In this document: positions 1 to 8,129 of the stretch, piece by piece | Layout: each line of letters starts with the position of its first letter | How positions within the stretch are numbered: position 1 is the first letter of the stretch | From: Hyphomonadaceae bacterium | GTDB lineage: Bacteria; Pseudomonadota; Alphaproteobacteria; Caulobacterales; Aquidulcibacteraceae | Reading direction: 5' to 3' | Assembly (NCBI GenBank): GCA_022843225.1 | Contig: JALHOC010000004.1 | Coordinates: forward strand, 1 to 64,000 | DNA: 64,000 nucleotides | The notes under the pieces: model-generated | What the model saw: the letters and a program-made list of their open reading frames with translations, nothing else | What the model was told of the DNA's origin: nothing | Database searches by the model: none | Position numbers and translations under genes: made by a program

Positions 1-44
1 CGAAACCAGACATCGCTAAGCCCCGACAAGGCCCATTGAGGAAT

Positions 45-524
45 TCAAGACCGTCGCTTCTCTGTAGTGCACAGCGCCAGATAGAGTGTTGCGGCCACGA
101 CCGGAACGACGAACCAGTTGAGCGCTGCTCCCGGCGCGGCACCCAGCGTCACGATGGGTTTGAGATGGCCGGAGATGGCACGCAGGAATGGTTCCAGCAG
201 CAGCACACACAGGATGAACGGTACGAGCCCGCGGTACCGAAGAAGCAAAACCCAGAGCGCCCCCACGAGCAGCAGTTGGCTCGCTCCCCATTGGCCGAAC
301 ATCCCGACGATGTTGTCGCCGCCAGCAACACTCGTGTCGATCGTTGCGATGCTATAGGCCCCACCGTCGGGCGAGAACAGATGGACCAGACTTCGTGCCG
401 TGATCACGACGAGAAGGATCGTCGTAATCCAGTACGCGACGGCCGGGCCGCCGTAACGTGTTGGGTCTGACGGAAGCACACCGGATGGGCGCGGAATCCA
501 GGAAGCCGGCAGAAAAGTGCTCAT
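45..524 (-). CDS. Hypothetical integral membrane protein (159 aa)
   Basis: I do not recognise the family. The protein has four hydrophobic stretches, near residues 29-49, 81-97, 100-115 and 135-152. The loop between the first two is short and rich in Gly and Asp, and the tail is basic. This fits a small inner-membrane protein with four helices. It is the last gene of a minus-strand run that starts with the ParA-type ATPase at 2317, but a gap of about 65 bases separates it from the 79-residue gene upstream, so it may have its own signal. No catalytic motif is visible. Being a real gene is likely from composition and clear helix pattern; the function is unknown. Confidence 0.65.
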   Translation of the reverse strand: MSTFLPASWIPRPSGVLPSDPTRYGGPAVAYWITTILLVVITARSLVHLFSPDGGAYSIATIDTSVAGGDNIVGMFGQWGASQLLLVGALWVLLLRYRGLVPFILCVLLLEPFLRAISGHLKPIVTLGAAPGAALNWFVVPVVAATLYLALCTTEKRRS

Positions 525-589
525 GCATGATCTCTAGCAGAACGAGGAAGCAACCGCACCGAAATCCGGGAACCGCACAGCCCGTTGGC

Positions 590-829
590 CTAAGCAAGCC
601 AGCCGAACAGAAAGTCCAGAACGCGATCGTACCACCTCGGCCGCCACACACAGACGTCTTCGCCATCGCGACCACGTAGGATCGGCGCCAACGATGCGTC
701 CTCAGTCGAAATTCGGCGCACGCCAAGCCAAATCGCGCCACCCGGTGTTTGCCGTTCCACCGCGTCTCCTCGGAGATGGGTTTCGCATGCGGCGCGAGCC
801 CAGCCATTTAGGTTCTCGTCGTGGGTCAT
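590..829 (-). CDS. Small hypothetical protein (79 aa)
   Basis: No family recognised. The protein is acidic and basic in the first 60 residues and ends in an aromatic, hydrophobic tail (WYDRVLDFLFGWLA) that could form an amphipathic or membrane-touching helix. The start ATG lies 19 bases after the stop of the 37-residue gene upstream, so it probably belongs to the same minus-strand transcript as the ParA-type ATPase. No ORF on the opposite strand competes convincingly. Small size and lack of a known domain keep confidence moderate. Confidence 0.45.
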   Translation of the reverse strand: MTHDENLNGWARAACETHLRGDAVERQTPGGAIWLGVRRISTEDASLAPILRGRDGEDVCVWRPRWYDRVLDFLFGWLA

Positions 830-848
830 CCACGGCTGCGGCCAAAGC

Positions 849-962
849 TCAGTCCTGATTTTTCTTGGGTTGCGTCGCCGCTTTCCGCCTGGAGATATTG
901 CGTTTCAGCGCCTCGGCGAGGCGGGCGTCGCGGGGCTTGGGCGGCGGTTTCTTCTCGGCCAT
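849..962 (-). CDS. Small Lys/Arg/Pro-rich protein (37 aa)
   Basis: A 37-codon ORF lies 3 bases after the stop of the 160-residue gene and reads ATG to TGA on the minus strand. The product begins MAEKKPPPKPRDARLAEALK and ends in a basic tail (RRKAATQPKKNQD). The middle, roughly residues 11-26, would form a charged helix. From memory, very similar 35-45 residue proteins (a Pro/Lys start, then RLAAALRENL-like, then RRK) recur in alphaproteobacterial genomes. That is recall, not a search. The position between two genes of a tight run supports real translation. Its job is unknown; the high positive charge would allow nucleic-acid or ribosome contact. Confidence 0.6.
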   Translation of the reverse strand: MAEKKPPPKPRDARLAEALKRNISRRKAATQPKKNQD

Positions 963-965
963 GGC

Positions 966-1448
966 CTAATAATCGAACATCTTGTCGTCGCGCTCGGCCC
1001 GCTTCTTGGCCTGCGCGATCACATGCGCGGCGAGTTCGTCACGCGTCAGCGCGCCCGTCACCCCACTCGGGTCGAGATTGTGCTCAGCCACCAGCGCCCG
1101 CAGCGCGCCGAGTTCCTGCCCCGCCAGCGCCGACAAAAGCGCTTCCTCGCCATCGCGCTTGTACATGCCGGCGGGATTGATCGCCGGCGCGCGCGGCGCT
1201 GTTTCGGCGGAGGCTGCAGGAGCAGACAGCGGCGCTTCGCTCTTTCGCGCTGGCTTGGCGCGCCCAGCCGCGCCATTCACGGCGGCGCTCGCCTCCTTGG
1301 CTGCCGCTTCAATGACGTTTTCGGGCACATCACGCCTGGACTCATGCAATTGCAACACCGCGTCCAGCCGATCGGCGAAATCGGGGTTGCGTTTCGCCTC
1401 ACGGCGAATTTCGTCAAACAAACGGTCGAGCGTTTTGTTGAGGCTCAT
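966..1448 (-). CDS. Hypothetical protein coupled to ParA-type ATPase (160 aa)
   Basis: The chosen ATG at 1448 overlaps the TGA of the upstream ATPase gene as ATGA, so translation is probably coupled. A longer frame is open upstream to 1556, but it would run through the ATPase coding region. The first 60 residues look helical (MSLNKTLDRLFDEIRREAKR). A low-complexity Ala/Pro linker follows at about 65-105. A compact helical C-terminal domain follows, containing ALLSALAGQELGALRALVAEH and ending KKRAERDDKMFDY. No known domain is recognised. By position it could be the adaptor or cargo-recognition partner of the ATPase, replacing a ParB-like protein; this is inference. Confidence 0.7.
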   Translation of the reverse strand: MSLNKTLDRLFDEIRREAKRNPDFADRLDAVLQLHESRRDVPENVIEAAAKEASAAVNGAAGRAKPARKSEAPLSAPAASAETAPRAPAINPAGMYKRDGEEALLSALAGQELGALRALVAEHNLDPSGVTGALTRDELAAHVIAQAKKRAERDDKMFDY

Positions 1449-2317
1449 AAAGCCGGCGCCAAATCCACTTTGCTCATGAATTCCTCGCCGAGCTTGGCGA
1501 TCGTCGGCGCCATCGCGCCATACTTCTGATCGAAGGTACGCGGCGTTTCCGACCATTCGGCCGCCTTGGCGATGTCGACGTGCTGGGGAATGCGCACATC
1601 GAACATAGCTTCGCCCAGATTGTCCTTGAGCAATTGCGCTTCGGAGCGATGCAGCGAGAAGGTCTCGTCATACTTGGTGGCGAGCACCATGAGCTGCGAC
1701 GCCCCGCCCCGGCGCTCATTGATCAGGCGCAGCGCGCGTTTGCGGAACGTGATCAGGCCGAGCCGCGACACATAGTCCGGGATCGTCGGCACCAGGATTG
1801 CGTCAGCAGCGATCAAGGCTGCTTCCGCGAACAGCGAAATGCCGGGCGGGCAATCGATCAGAATGTAGTCGTAATCGTTGATCACGGTCTTCAGGCCGTT
1901 GGCGAAGCGCTCGCAAATCCATTTCTGGATTTGATCGATCTGGAAGCCGCGCTTCACAAAGCTCTCGATCATGTCGCGCTCGACGATGCGGAATTCCGGC
2001 GCCGCCGCACAGAGCGATACATCCGGCTTGCCCTTCAGGTCGCTGACCCTAGTCTCGACCAGGCTTTTAAAGGGCTTCGGTTTCTGCTGAACGATGTAGC
2101 TCTCGAAGTAGAAATCGAGCGTGCGTTCAGCCTCGCGCAGCGCGTTCCATTTCTCGGGGCCAGCCGCCATGATCGAGGCGTTGGTCTGGGGATCGAGATC
2201 GATCACCAGAACGCGACGCCGCTGATGCAGCGCCAGCGTTTCGGCGAGCGACACGGTGGTCGTCGATTTGCCGACGCCGCCCTTCATGTTGATAACCGAA
2301 ACCAAACGCGCGGGCAT
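1445..2317 (-). CDS. ParA/MinD-family ATPase (290 aa)
   Basis: The protein is a deviant Walker-A ATPase. The P-loop KGGVGKSTTTVSLAE at residues 12-26 has the signature lysine of the ParA/MinD group. The switch DLDPQTNAS follows near 40, and a Walker-B-like LIDCPPGISL near 155. Such ATPases bind the nucleoid or membrane as ATP dimers and position DNA, chemosensory arrays or other cargo. The usual chromosomal parA sits beside parB near the origin; here there is no parB. The downstream gene overlaps by ATGA. A strong ribosome-binding site (AAGGAAAGG) lies upstream. It is therefore an orphan ParA-type positioning ATPase of unknown cargo. Confidence 0.85.
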   Translation of the reverse strand: MPARLVSVINMKGGVGKSTTTVSLAETLALHQRRRVLVIDLDPQTNASIMAAGPEKWNALREAERTLDFYFESYIVQQKPKPFKSLVETRVSDLKGKPDVSLCAAAPEFRIVERDMIESFVKRGFQIDQIQKWICERFANGLKTVINDYDYILIDCPPGISLFAEAALIAADAILVPTIPDYVSRLGLITFRKRALRLINERRGGASQLMVLATKYDETFSLHRSEAQLLKDNLGEAMFDVRIPQHVDIAKAAEWSETPRTFDQKYGAMAPTIAKLGEEFMSKVDLAPAL

Positions 2318-2360
2318 GTGTCTCGCCCCTTTCCTTCAAACGCTGGACGGTGAAACTTGA

Positions 2361-2389
2361 GGGTTAGTTTTTGGTAAATCCCGGGTCAA
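2361..2389 (-). promoter_or_regulatory. Candidate sigma-70-type promoter for the ParA-type ATPase
   Basis: On the minus strand, TTGACC (2389-2384) is followed after 17 bases by TAACCC (2366-2361). This matches a housekeeping -35 box well and a -10 box weakly. It lies 44-72 bases upstream of the start codon at 2317. No transcript data are available. Confidence 0.4.
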
Positions 2390-2509
2390 GCGAGGCCTGC
2401 ACCACCATCCACCGCAATCCGAGCGCCGCGCTCAGGCACGATTCAAGCGCTGCGTGTCATGGAGAGCGCGAAGGGTCGCCAACAGGAAGCGCCCGGGAGC
2501 GCCAAGTCT

Positions 2510-3034
2510 ATGAAAAACAAGTTCTTCGCCGCTATTCTCGCCGCGCTCGCCATAGCCGTCGGTGTCGCGGGCCCTGCCGCCGCGAGCGGGCGTGACGATG
2601 TTTACCGCCACAGCTCGGCGCTGCGGATGATGGATATCAGCGTCCGTGTAAACGGCCGAAACTACGATTTTGGCTATGGCGATCGAATGTTTATGCGCCT
2701 GATCGATCAGCCCTATGGTTTCGCTCCGGGTCTCAACTACGTCTATACGGATCGCTGCAACCGCTATGGCTGCGTCGTGTTCGTGTATGACGATTATCGC
2801 CGCCGGCCCGTGGATCGCATCTTCGCGCCGCATTTGCCCGTGCGCGGGTATGCTTGGCGCCAAGCCCGCGGCTTCGATCCCCGCTACGGCGCTTACGGCG
2901 ATTATAACCGCGACGATCGCCGCTTCGATGAACACTGGCGCTATGATGGCCGCGAAAGCGATGATTGGAGTCGCCAGGATCGTTGGAACGATCATTGGAA
3001 CGGCCGCGTCGAAGGCGGATCAACCCGGCGCTGA
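2510..3034 (+). CDS. Exported Asp/Arg/Tyr-rich hypothetical protein (174 aa)
   Basis: I chose the ATG at 2510, because it opens a clean Sec signal peptide (MKNKFFAAILAALAIAVG, cleavage after PAAAS near residue 25). The frame is open 17 codons further up, but that extension would hide the signal. The mature protein has a short beta-like N-terminal part with a Cys pair (DRCNRYGC) near residue 83. The C-terminal 60 residues are very rich in Asp, Arg, Tyr and Trp. No enzyme motif is seen. A secreted or periplasmic structural protein is possible. It converges with glutathione reductase, with a gap of 23 bases. Confidence 0.6.
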   Translation: MKNKFFAAILAALAIAVGVAGPAAASGRDDVYRHSSALRMMDISVRVNGRNYDFGYGDRMFMRLIDQPYGFAPGLNYVYTDRCNRYGCVVFVYDDYRRRPVDRIFAPHLPVRGYAWRQARGFDPRYGAYGDYNRDDRRFDEHWRYDGRESDDWSRQDRWNDHWNGRVEGGSTRR

Positions 3035-3057
3035 ACTGATGGCTAGAGGCGTCGGTG

Positions 3058-4440
3058 CTATGCCGGCGCCTCGTTGTCGTGCGCGACGGGCTCGCTCATC
3101 AACACCAATTCCTCCGCCGCTGTAGGATGCACCGCGCAGGCCGCATCCCAATGCGCTTTGGTAAGCCCGGCCTTCACGGCGATCGCCGCGACTTGAATGA
3201 GTTCCGGCGCCTCCGGCCCCGCAAGGTGGACGCCGATCACGCGTTCGCTCTCAGCATCGACGACAAGCTTCATCAGAGTGCGCTGCTGATTGCCGGCCAG
3301 GATATTCTTCATCGGCCTGAAGTTCGCGCGATAGATATGGACACGACCCTTCTTGCGCGCCTCAGCCTCTGTCAGCCCAACCGCGCCCACCGGCGGTCGC
3401 CCAAACACGGCCGAGGCTACATCGGCGTGGTCGAAGCGCGTAGATTGCCCGCGAAACTGGGTATTGGCGAAGGCTTGCGCCTCGCGGATCGCCACCGGCG
3501 TCAGGTTGATGCGGTCGGTCACGTCGCCCACAGCGAAAATCGATGGGACATTGGTGCGCGAAAACTCATCCACGATCACCGCGCCATTGTCGCGCAGCTT
3601 GACGCCCGCCGCTTCGAGGCCAAGCCCGCTTGTGTTCGGCGCACGACCAATCGCGAACATAATCTGATCGGCCTCAAGCCGCATGCCGTTGGTCAAGCTC
3701 GCGAGTTTGCGCCCCTCCGGCAACGGCGCGATCTCCTTGAACACGGCGTTGGTGATGACATTTACCCCGGTGCGAACAAGTTCGTTCTGCACATGGTCGC
3801 GCACGTCCTCGTCGAAGCCGCGTAGGATCTTGTCGCCGCGATAGAGCAACGTGGTCTCTACCCCAAGCCCCGAAAAGATCGACGCAAACTCCACCGCGAT
3901 ATAGCCGCCGCCCGCGATCACGATGCGGGCTGGCAAGGTGTCGAGCTGGAAAGCCTCCGATGAGGTGATCGCAAGCTCCTGGCCTTTCAACTCAGTGGGC
4001 CTGGTGGTCTGGCCGCCCGTTGCGATCAGGATTTTTCCGGCCGTCACTGCCGCGCCGGCGACGTCCAGGCGCACAGTATTGGCGTCGAGCACAACGGCGC
4101 GCTCCTCGTGGATCGTCACGCCCGCCGCATCGAGATTTTTTCGGTAGATGCCCGAAAGCCGTGTCACCTCGTCCTGGACATTGTCACGCAAGGTCGCCCA
4201 ATCGAAGCGCGCCCAATCCACCGTCCAGCCAAAGCCCTTTGCGTCACGAAAGGTCTGGCCAAACTCCGAAGCGTAAACGAGCAGCTTCTTCGGCACACAG
4301 CCACGGATGACGCATGTTCCGCCAATGCGGTGATCCTCCGCGATCGCCACGCGCGCGCCCGCTTTCGCCGCCACGCGCGCAGCGCGCACACCGCCGGAAC
4401 CCGCGCCGATGACGAAGAGGTCGTAATTGTAGGAGGTCAT
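3058..4440 (-). CDS. gor: Glutathione-disulfide reductase
   Basis: This FAD enzyme reduces glutathione disulfide with NADPH in the cytosol. The FAD-binding motif GAGSGG is at residues 12-17 and the redox pair Cys43/Cys48 lies in GGTCVIRGCVPKK. The NADPH-binding GGGYIAVEFA motif is in the middle, and the C-terminal catalytic His438/Glu443 lie in HPTAAEE. The length of 460 is typical. The motif and the lack of a lipoate-dehydrogenase-type C-terminus favour Gor over related flavoprotein reductases. The gene is 24 bases downstream of purL. It belongs with gshB, msrB and dsbB to the thiol-redox genes of this window. Confidence 0.93.
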   Translation of the reverse strand: MTSYNYDLFVIGAGSGGVRAARVAAKAGARVAIAEDHRIGGTCVIRGCVPKKLLVYASEFGQTFRDAKGFGWTVDWARFDWATLRDNVQDEVTRLSGIYRKNLDAAGVTIHEERAVVLDANTVRLDVAGAAVTAGKILIATGGQTTRPTELKGQELAITSSEAFQLDTLPARIVIAGGGYIAVEFASIFSGLGVETTLLYRGDKILRGFDEDVRDHVQNELVRTGVNVITNAVFKEIAPLPEGRKLASLTNGMRLEADQIMFAIGRAPNTSGLGLEAAGVKLRDNGAVIVDEFSRTNVPSIFAVGDVTDRINLTPVAIREAQAFANTQFRGQSTRFDHADVASAVFGRPPVGAVGLTEAEARKKGRVHIYRANFRPMKNILAGNQQRTLMKLVVDAESERVIGVHLAGPEAPELIQVAAIAVKAGLTKAHWDAACAVHPTAAEELVLMSEPVAHDNEAPA

Positions 4441-4464
4441 AGCGCCTACTTAGGCGCGCCGCGC

Positions 4465-6696
4465 CTAGTGCGCCACCTTCATGTAAGCGGGCAACCAGCC
4501 TTCATGCGCTCTGCGGAGATCATCAAGGGGCAGTCGCTCGCGAGCGCCGCTTGCGCCGAGATACGAGAGATCGCGCCCGCCGACTTCGCCAACAACCAGC
4601 ACGCTCACACCCGCTTCGCGTGCGCGATCTTCGAGCCCGCGTAGGTCGCTTTGCGGCGCGGCGACCAGATAGCGCGCCTGATCTTCGCCATGGAGGAAAG
4701 CCGCATCGCTCAAATCGCCCTGATAGCCCAATTCAATACCAACATTGGAACCGAGCGCCATCTCCGCCGCGGCGCAAGCAAGACCGCCGTCCGACAGATC
4801 GTGACAGGCCCGGACGAGCCCATCGGCGATGAGCCCGCGTACAAAATCACCGTTCTTCTTCTCCAGCGCGAGATCAACCGGCGGCGGCCCGCCGCCTAAG
4901 CCAAACAATTCACGGGCATACATGCTTTGCCCGAGATGGCCGCTTGTATCGCCGACGAGCACAAGCACATCGCCAGCTTTCAGCCCATCCGCTGTCGCGC
5001 GGCGCTGAAGATTCTCGATGATGCCGACACCGCCAATCGCAGGCGTCGGCAAGATCGCTTGACCATTCGTCTCATTGTACAGGCTGACATTGCCGCTGAT
5101 GACCGGGAAGTTGAGCGCACGGCAGGCCTCCGCCATGCCTTCGATCGCGTACACGATCTGGCCCATGATTTCTGGACGTTGCGGATTACCAAAATTGAGA
5201 TTGTCCGTCACCGCCAACGGGCGCGAGCCGACGGCCGTTAGATTGCGCCACGCCTCGGCGACCGCCTGCTTGCCGCCTTCATATGCGTCCGCCTCGACAT
5301 AGCGCGGCGTGACATCGCAGGTCATCGCGAGCGCGCGCTGGCTGCCATAGAGGCGCACGATGGCGGCATCGCTGCCAGAATCCGCCAGCGTGTCGCCCAT
5401 GACGTGGCGATCGTACTGCTCCCAAATCCAGCGCTTCGACGCCATATCCGGCGCGGCCATCAATCGCGTCATCGCTTGCGAGAAACCTGGATACTCGTGC
5501 TCCAACCGCGTTTGCTCGGCGTCGCTCAGCGGAATGGCCTTTAGCGGCGCCACGTAGGGGCGCTCATATTTCGGCGCTTCATCGGCGAGCGGCCCCAAGG
5601 GCAGATCGCACACAATGCGCCCGTGCCAACGCAGCGTGAGATTGCCGCTGTCGGTTGTTGTACCGATCACGGCGGCGTCCAAACCCCACTTGTCAAAAAT
5701 GCGTTTCGCCTCGGGTTCTCGCCCCGGCTTTAGCACCATCAGCATGCGCTCCTGGCTTTCGCTGAGCATGAATTCGTACGGCGTCATACCCTCTTCACGC
5801 GCCGGCACTTGATCGAGATCGAGTTCGATGCCAGCCCCGCCCTTGGACGCCATTTCAATGGACGATGAGGTAAGCCCCGCCGCACCCATGTCCTGAATAC
5901 CGATGATGGCGTCTGTCGCCATCAATTCCAGGCACGCTTCGATCAGCAGCTTCTCCAGGAACGGATCGCCGACTTGCACTGTCGGACGCTGACTGTCATC
6001 GCCTTCAGTGAATTCAGCGCTCGCCATGGTCGCGCCGTGAATGCCGTCGCGCCCGGTCTTGGCGCCGACATAGACGACGGGATTGTTCGCGCCTTTCGCG
6101 GCGCTCGTAAAAATCTTATCGCGCGGCGCGATGCCGAGGCAAAACACATTGACGAGGATGTTGCCATTGTAGCGTTTGTCAAAATTGGTCTCCCCGCCCA
6201 CAGTCGGCACGCCGACGCAATTGCCATAGCCGGCAATGCCCGAGACGACGCCATCGACAAGCCGACGCGTTTTCGGATGATCGGGTTCGCCGAAGCGGAG
6301 CGCGTTCATCAGCGCCACGGGCCGTGCGCCCATCGTGAACACGTCGCGAAGAATGCCGCCGACGCCCGTGGCCGCGCCCTGATAGGGCTCGATGAAGCTC
6401 GGATGGTTGTGGCTTTCCATCTTGAAAATCGCGGCGAGGCCTTCACCGATATCGATGGCGCCGGCGTTTTCGCCAGGCCCGTAGATGACGTGCGGCGCCT
6501 TGGTCGGGAATTTCGCCAGATGCACACGCGTGGATTTGTAGGAGCAATGCTCGCTCCACATGACCGAGAAGATGCCGAGTTCGGTGACGTTCGGGATGCG
6601 GCCAAGCTTCTCTAGGACGAGGTCGTATTCGTCCTTGGAGAGACCGAATTCTTCGGCGAGCGCCAAAGTGCCGGGCGCGAGGGGGTCTAGTGACAT
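4465..6696 (-). CDS. purL: Phosphoribosylformylglycinamidine synthase subunit PurL
   Basis: PurL catalyses the fourth step of purine synthesis, converting FGAR to FGAM with ATP and ammonia from PurQ. The small-type form of 743 residues is seen here, so it should work with separate PurQ and PurS, which are not in this window. The active-site His50 lies in [13 protein letters not shown]-binding segments such as ESHNHPS and the AIR-synthase-like repeats follow. I chose ATG 6696 (MSLDPLAPG); an in-frame extension to 6798 has no family resemblance. It is divergent from the MaoC-like gene. Confidence 0.95.
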   Translation of the reverse strand: MSLDPLAPGTLALAEEFGLSKDEYDLVLEKLGRIPNVTELGIFSVMWSEHCSYKSTRVHLAKFPTKAPHVIYGPGENAGAIDIGEGLAAIFKMESHNHPSFIEPYQGAATGVGGILRDVFTMGARPVALMNALRFGEPDHPKTRRLVDGVVSGIAGYGNCVGVPTVGGETNFDKRYNGNILVNVFCLGIAPRDKIFTSAAKGANNPVVYVGAKTGRDGIHGATMASAEFTEGDDSQRPTVQVGDPFLEKLLIEACLELMATDAIIGIQDMGAAGLTSSSIEMASKGGAGIELDLDQVPAREEGMTPYEFMLSESQERMLMVLKPGREPEAKRIFDKWGLDAAVIGTTTDSGNLTLRWHGRIVCDLPLGPLADEAPKYERPYVAPLKAIPLSDAEQTRLEHEYPGFSQAMTRLMAAPDMASKRWIWEQYDRHVMGDTLADSGSDAAIVRLYGSQRALAMTCDVTPRYVEADAYEGGKQAVAEAWRNLTAVGSRPLAVTDNLNFGNPQRPEIMGQIVYAIEGMAEACRALNFPVISGNVSLYNETNGQAILPTPAIGGVGIIENLQRRATADGLKAGDVLVLVGDTSGHLGQSMYARELFGLGGGPPPVDLALEKKNGDFVRGLIADGLVRACHDLSDGGLACAAAEMALGSNVGIELGYQGDLSDAAFLHGEDQARYLVAAPQSDLRGLEDRAREAGVSVLVVGEVGGRDLSYLGASGARERLPLDDLRRAHEGWLPAYMKVAH

Positions 6697-6843
6697 GGCG
6701 CCAGCCGATAGCCTGTGTCGCGCGCAGGGGCAATTGGCGCGCGAAAACACGTTCCCCCCGGTCATTGGGTGCCCGGAACATCGCGCCAACCTCGACAACT
6801 CAACGCTGGGGCCTTACCTCCGAACGCGCGAGGAGCAGCACGA

Positions 6844-7293
6844 ATGCGCGAAATCACCTTGGCCGACCTGCCTAGTCTCGTAGGCACGGAAATCGGGGTC
6901 TCCGACTGGCTAGAGATCACCCAGGATCGGGTGAATCGCTTCGCGGACGCCACCGGCGACCATCAATGGATTCATGTCGATGTCGAGCGCGCGACCAAGG
7001 AATTGGGCGCCCCCATCGCCCACGGCTTCTTGGTGGTTTCCCTGATCCCGTTTCTGGCGAAAAACATCGTTCAGTACCAAGGCGTCGGGCGCGGCATCAA
7101 TTACGGCTCTAACAAGGTGCGCTTCACTAATGTCGTGCCGGTGGGCTCGCGCGTCCGCATGCGGGTGAAACTGCTCTCTGCTGAGCAGCGGGCTGGCGCG
7201 TTGCAAGTTGTGAACCAATGCACGATTGAAATTGAGGGCCAGGAGCGACCGGCCTGCGTGGCGGAAAACATCGGCCTGCTATATCCGGCCTGA
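6844..7293 (+). CDS. MaoC-family (R)-specific enoyl-CoA hydratase
   Basis: The 149-residue protein has a single hot-dog fold with the hydratase-2 motif. Catalytic Asp39 and His44 lie in ATGDHQWIHVD, followed by GAPIAHGFL. The family adds water to trans-2-enoyl-CoA, giving (R)-3-hydroxyacyl-CoA for oxidation or polyhydroxyalkanoate synthesis. I chose ATG 6844 (MREITLADLP), since the upstream in-frame start at 6715 adds a basic tail unlike the family and AGGAGCA lies just upstream of 6844. The stop overlaps the start of the phosphatase gene (TGATG), so the two are probably coupled. The exact substrate is unknown. Confidence 0.85.
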   Translation: MREITLADLPSLVGTEIGVSDWLEITQDRVNRFADATGDHQWIHVDVERATKELGAPIAHGFLVVSLIPFLAKNIVQYQGVGRGINYGSNKVRFTNVVPVGSRVRMRVKLLSAEQRAGALQVVNQCTIEIEGQERPACVAENIGLLYPA

Positions 7294-8120
7294 TGCTCAC
7301 CTTTGTCGAAGCCATGTCGCTGGCGGGCGATCGCGCCAAGCAGAATGATGACGCGTTTGGCTTCGCGGGATCGCGCGCTTGGGTGCTCGATGGCGCTACC
7401 GATCTGGATGATCGCCCATTCATGGGCGGCGCTTCGGACGCGGCCTGGATCGCACATTTCGCTAACGCCTTCCTTCACAGCACGCCCGGCGAGATGCGCG
7501 CTACGGTCAGCGCCGCAAGCGCAAGCGCGGCGAACGTCTTCGACACAAGAGTAGCGGGGCGCACAATTGAGCGCTGGCAGCGGCCGATTTCATCATTGCT
7601 CATGCTCGAAGAGACGGAGACCGGCGTCGTTGGCCTCGATCTTGGCGACAGTCGCGTGTTCGCACTTGATGATTCGGGAACGGCACAGATAGCCGGCGGC
7701 CTAGAAGGCGCAGCGGACGATGAGGCTGCAGCCGCCGCGCGGCAAACCGATTCAGAGAAGCCTTTGCTCCAGCGCACGGACACTATCGCAAAGCTGCGCC
7801 AGACGCGCGGTGGTCTGAACCAATCTGGGTCACGCTGGACCTTCTGCCTCGATCCCGCTTGCGCTGACCACGCGCGCGGTTGGACCCTCAATCTTGCGCG
7901 CCCCGCACACATCTTGCTGATGACGGATGGATTTTCCGCGCTCACCGACCGCTACCGCGTCTACGTTGCCGCCGACCTTGTGCGCGCTGCAATCGACAAG
8001 GGCTTGCAGGAATTGGGTCGTGAATTGCGAGCCATCGAAAACGAAGACGCGAGCGCCGCCAAACATCCGCGGTTCAAGACAAGCGACGACGCCACAGCCC
8101 TGCTAATGCGCCTGACATGA
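7293..8120 (+). CDS. PP2C-like Ser/Thr protein phosphatase
   Basis: The 275-residue protein shows the PPM/PP2C motif order. There is QNDDAFGF near 17-24, metal-binding DGATDLDD at 33-40, then DLGDSRVFALD, LLMTDGFSALTD and a final SDDATALLMRL. The first metal motif deviates from the usual DGMGG. The predicted role is metal-dependent dephosphorylation of Ser/Thr in the cytosol, partner unknown. No kinase gene lies nearby. The start overlaps the stop of the MaoC-like gene by one base, and the oligopeptidase gene begins 9 bases downstream, so all three may share a transcript. Confidence 0.75.
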   Translation: MLTFVEAMSLAGDRAKQNDDAFGFAGSRAWVLDGATDLDDRPFMGGASDAAWIAHFANAFLHSTPGEMRATVSAASASAANVFDTRVAGRTIERWQRPISSLLMLEETETGVVGLDLGDSRVFALDDSGTAQIAGGLEGAADDEAAAAARQTDSEKPLLQRTDTIAKLRQTRGGLNQSGSRWTFCLDPACADHARGWTLNLARPAHILLMTDGFSALTDRYRVYVAADLVRAAIDKGLQELGRELRAIENEDASAAKHPRFKTSDDATALLMRLT

Positions 8121-8129
8121 GGAAAACCC

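Noticed and set aside
1580-2353. A 257-codon plus-strand frame inside the ParA-type gene
   Set aside because: Arg/His/Gln-rich shadow without domains; the ParA Walker motifs on the minus strand are decisive.
3055-3825. A 256-codon plus-strand frame inside gor
   Set aside because: Shadow of gor, which has all its catalytic residues.
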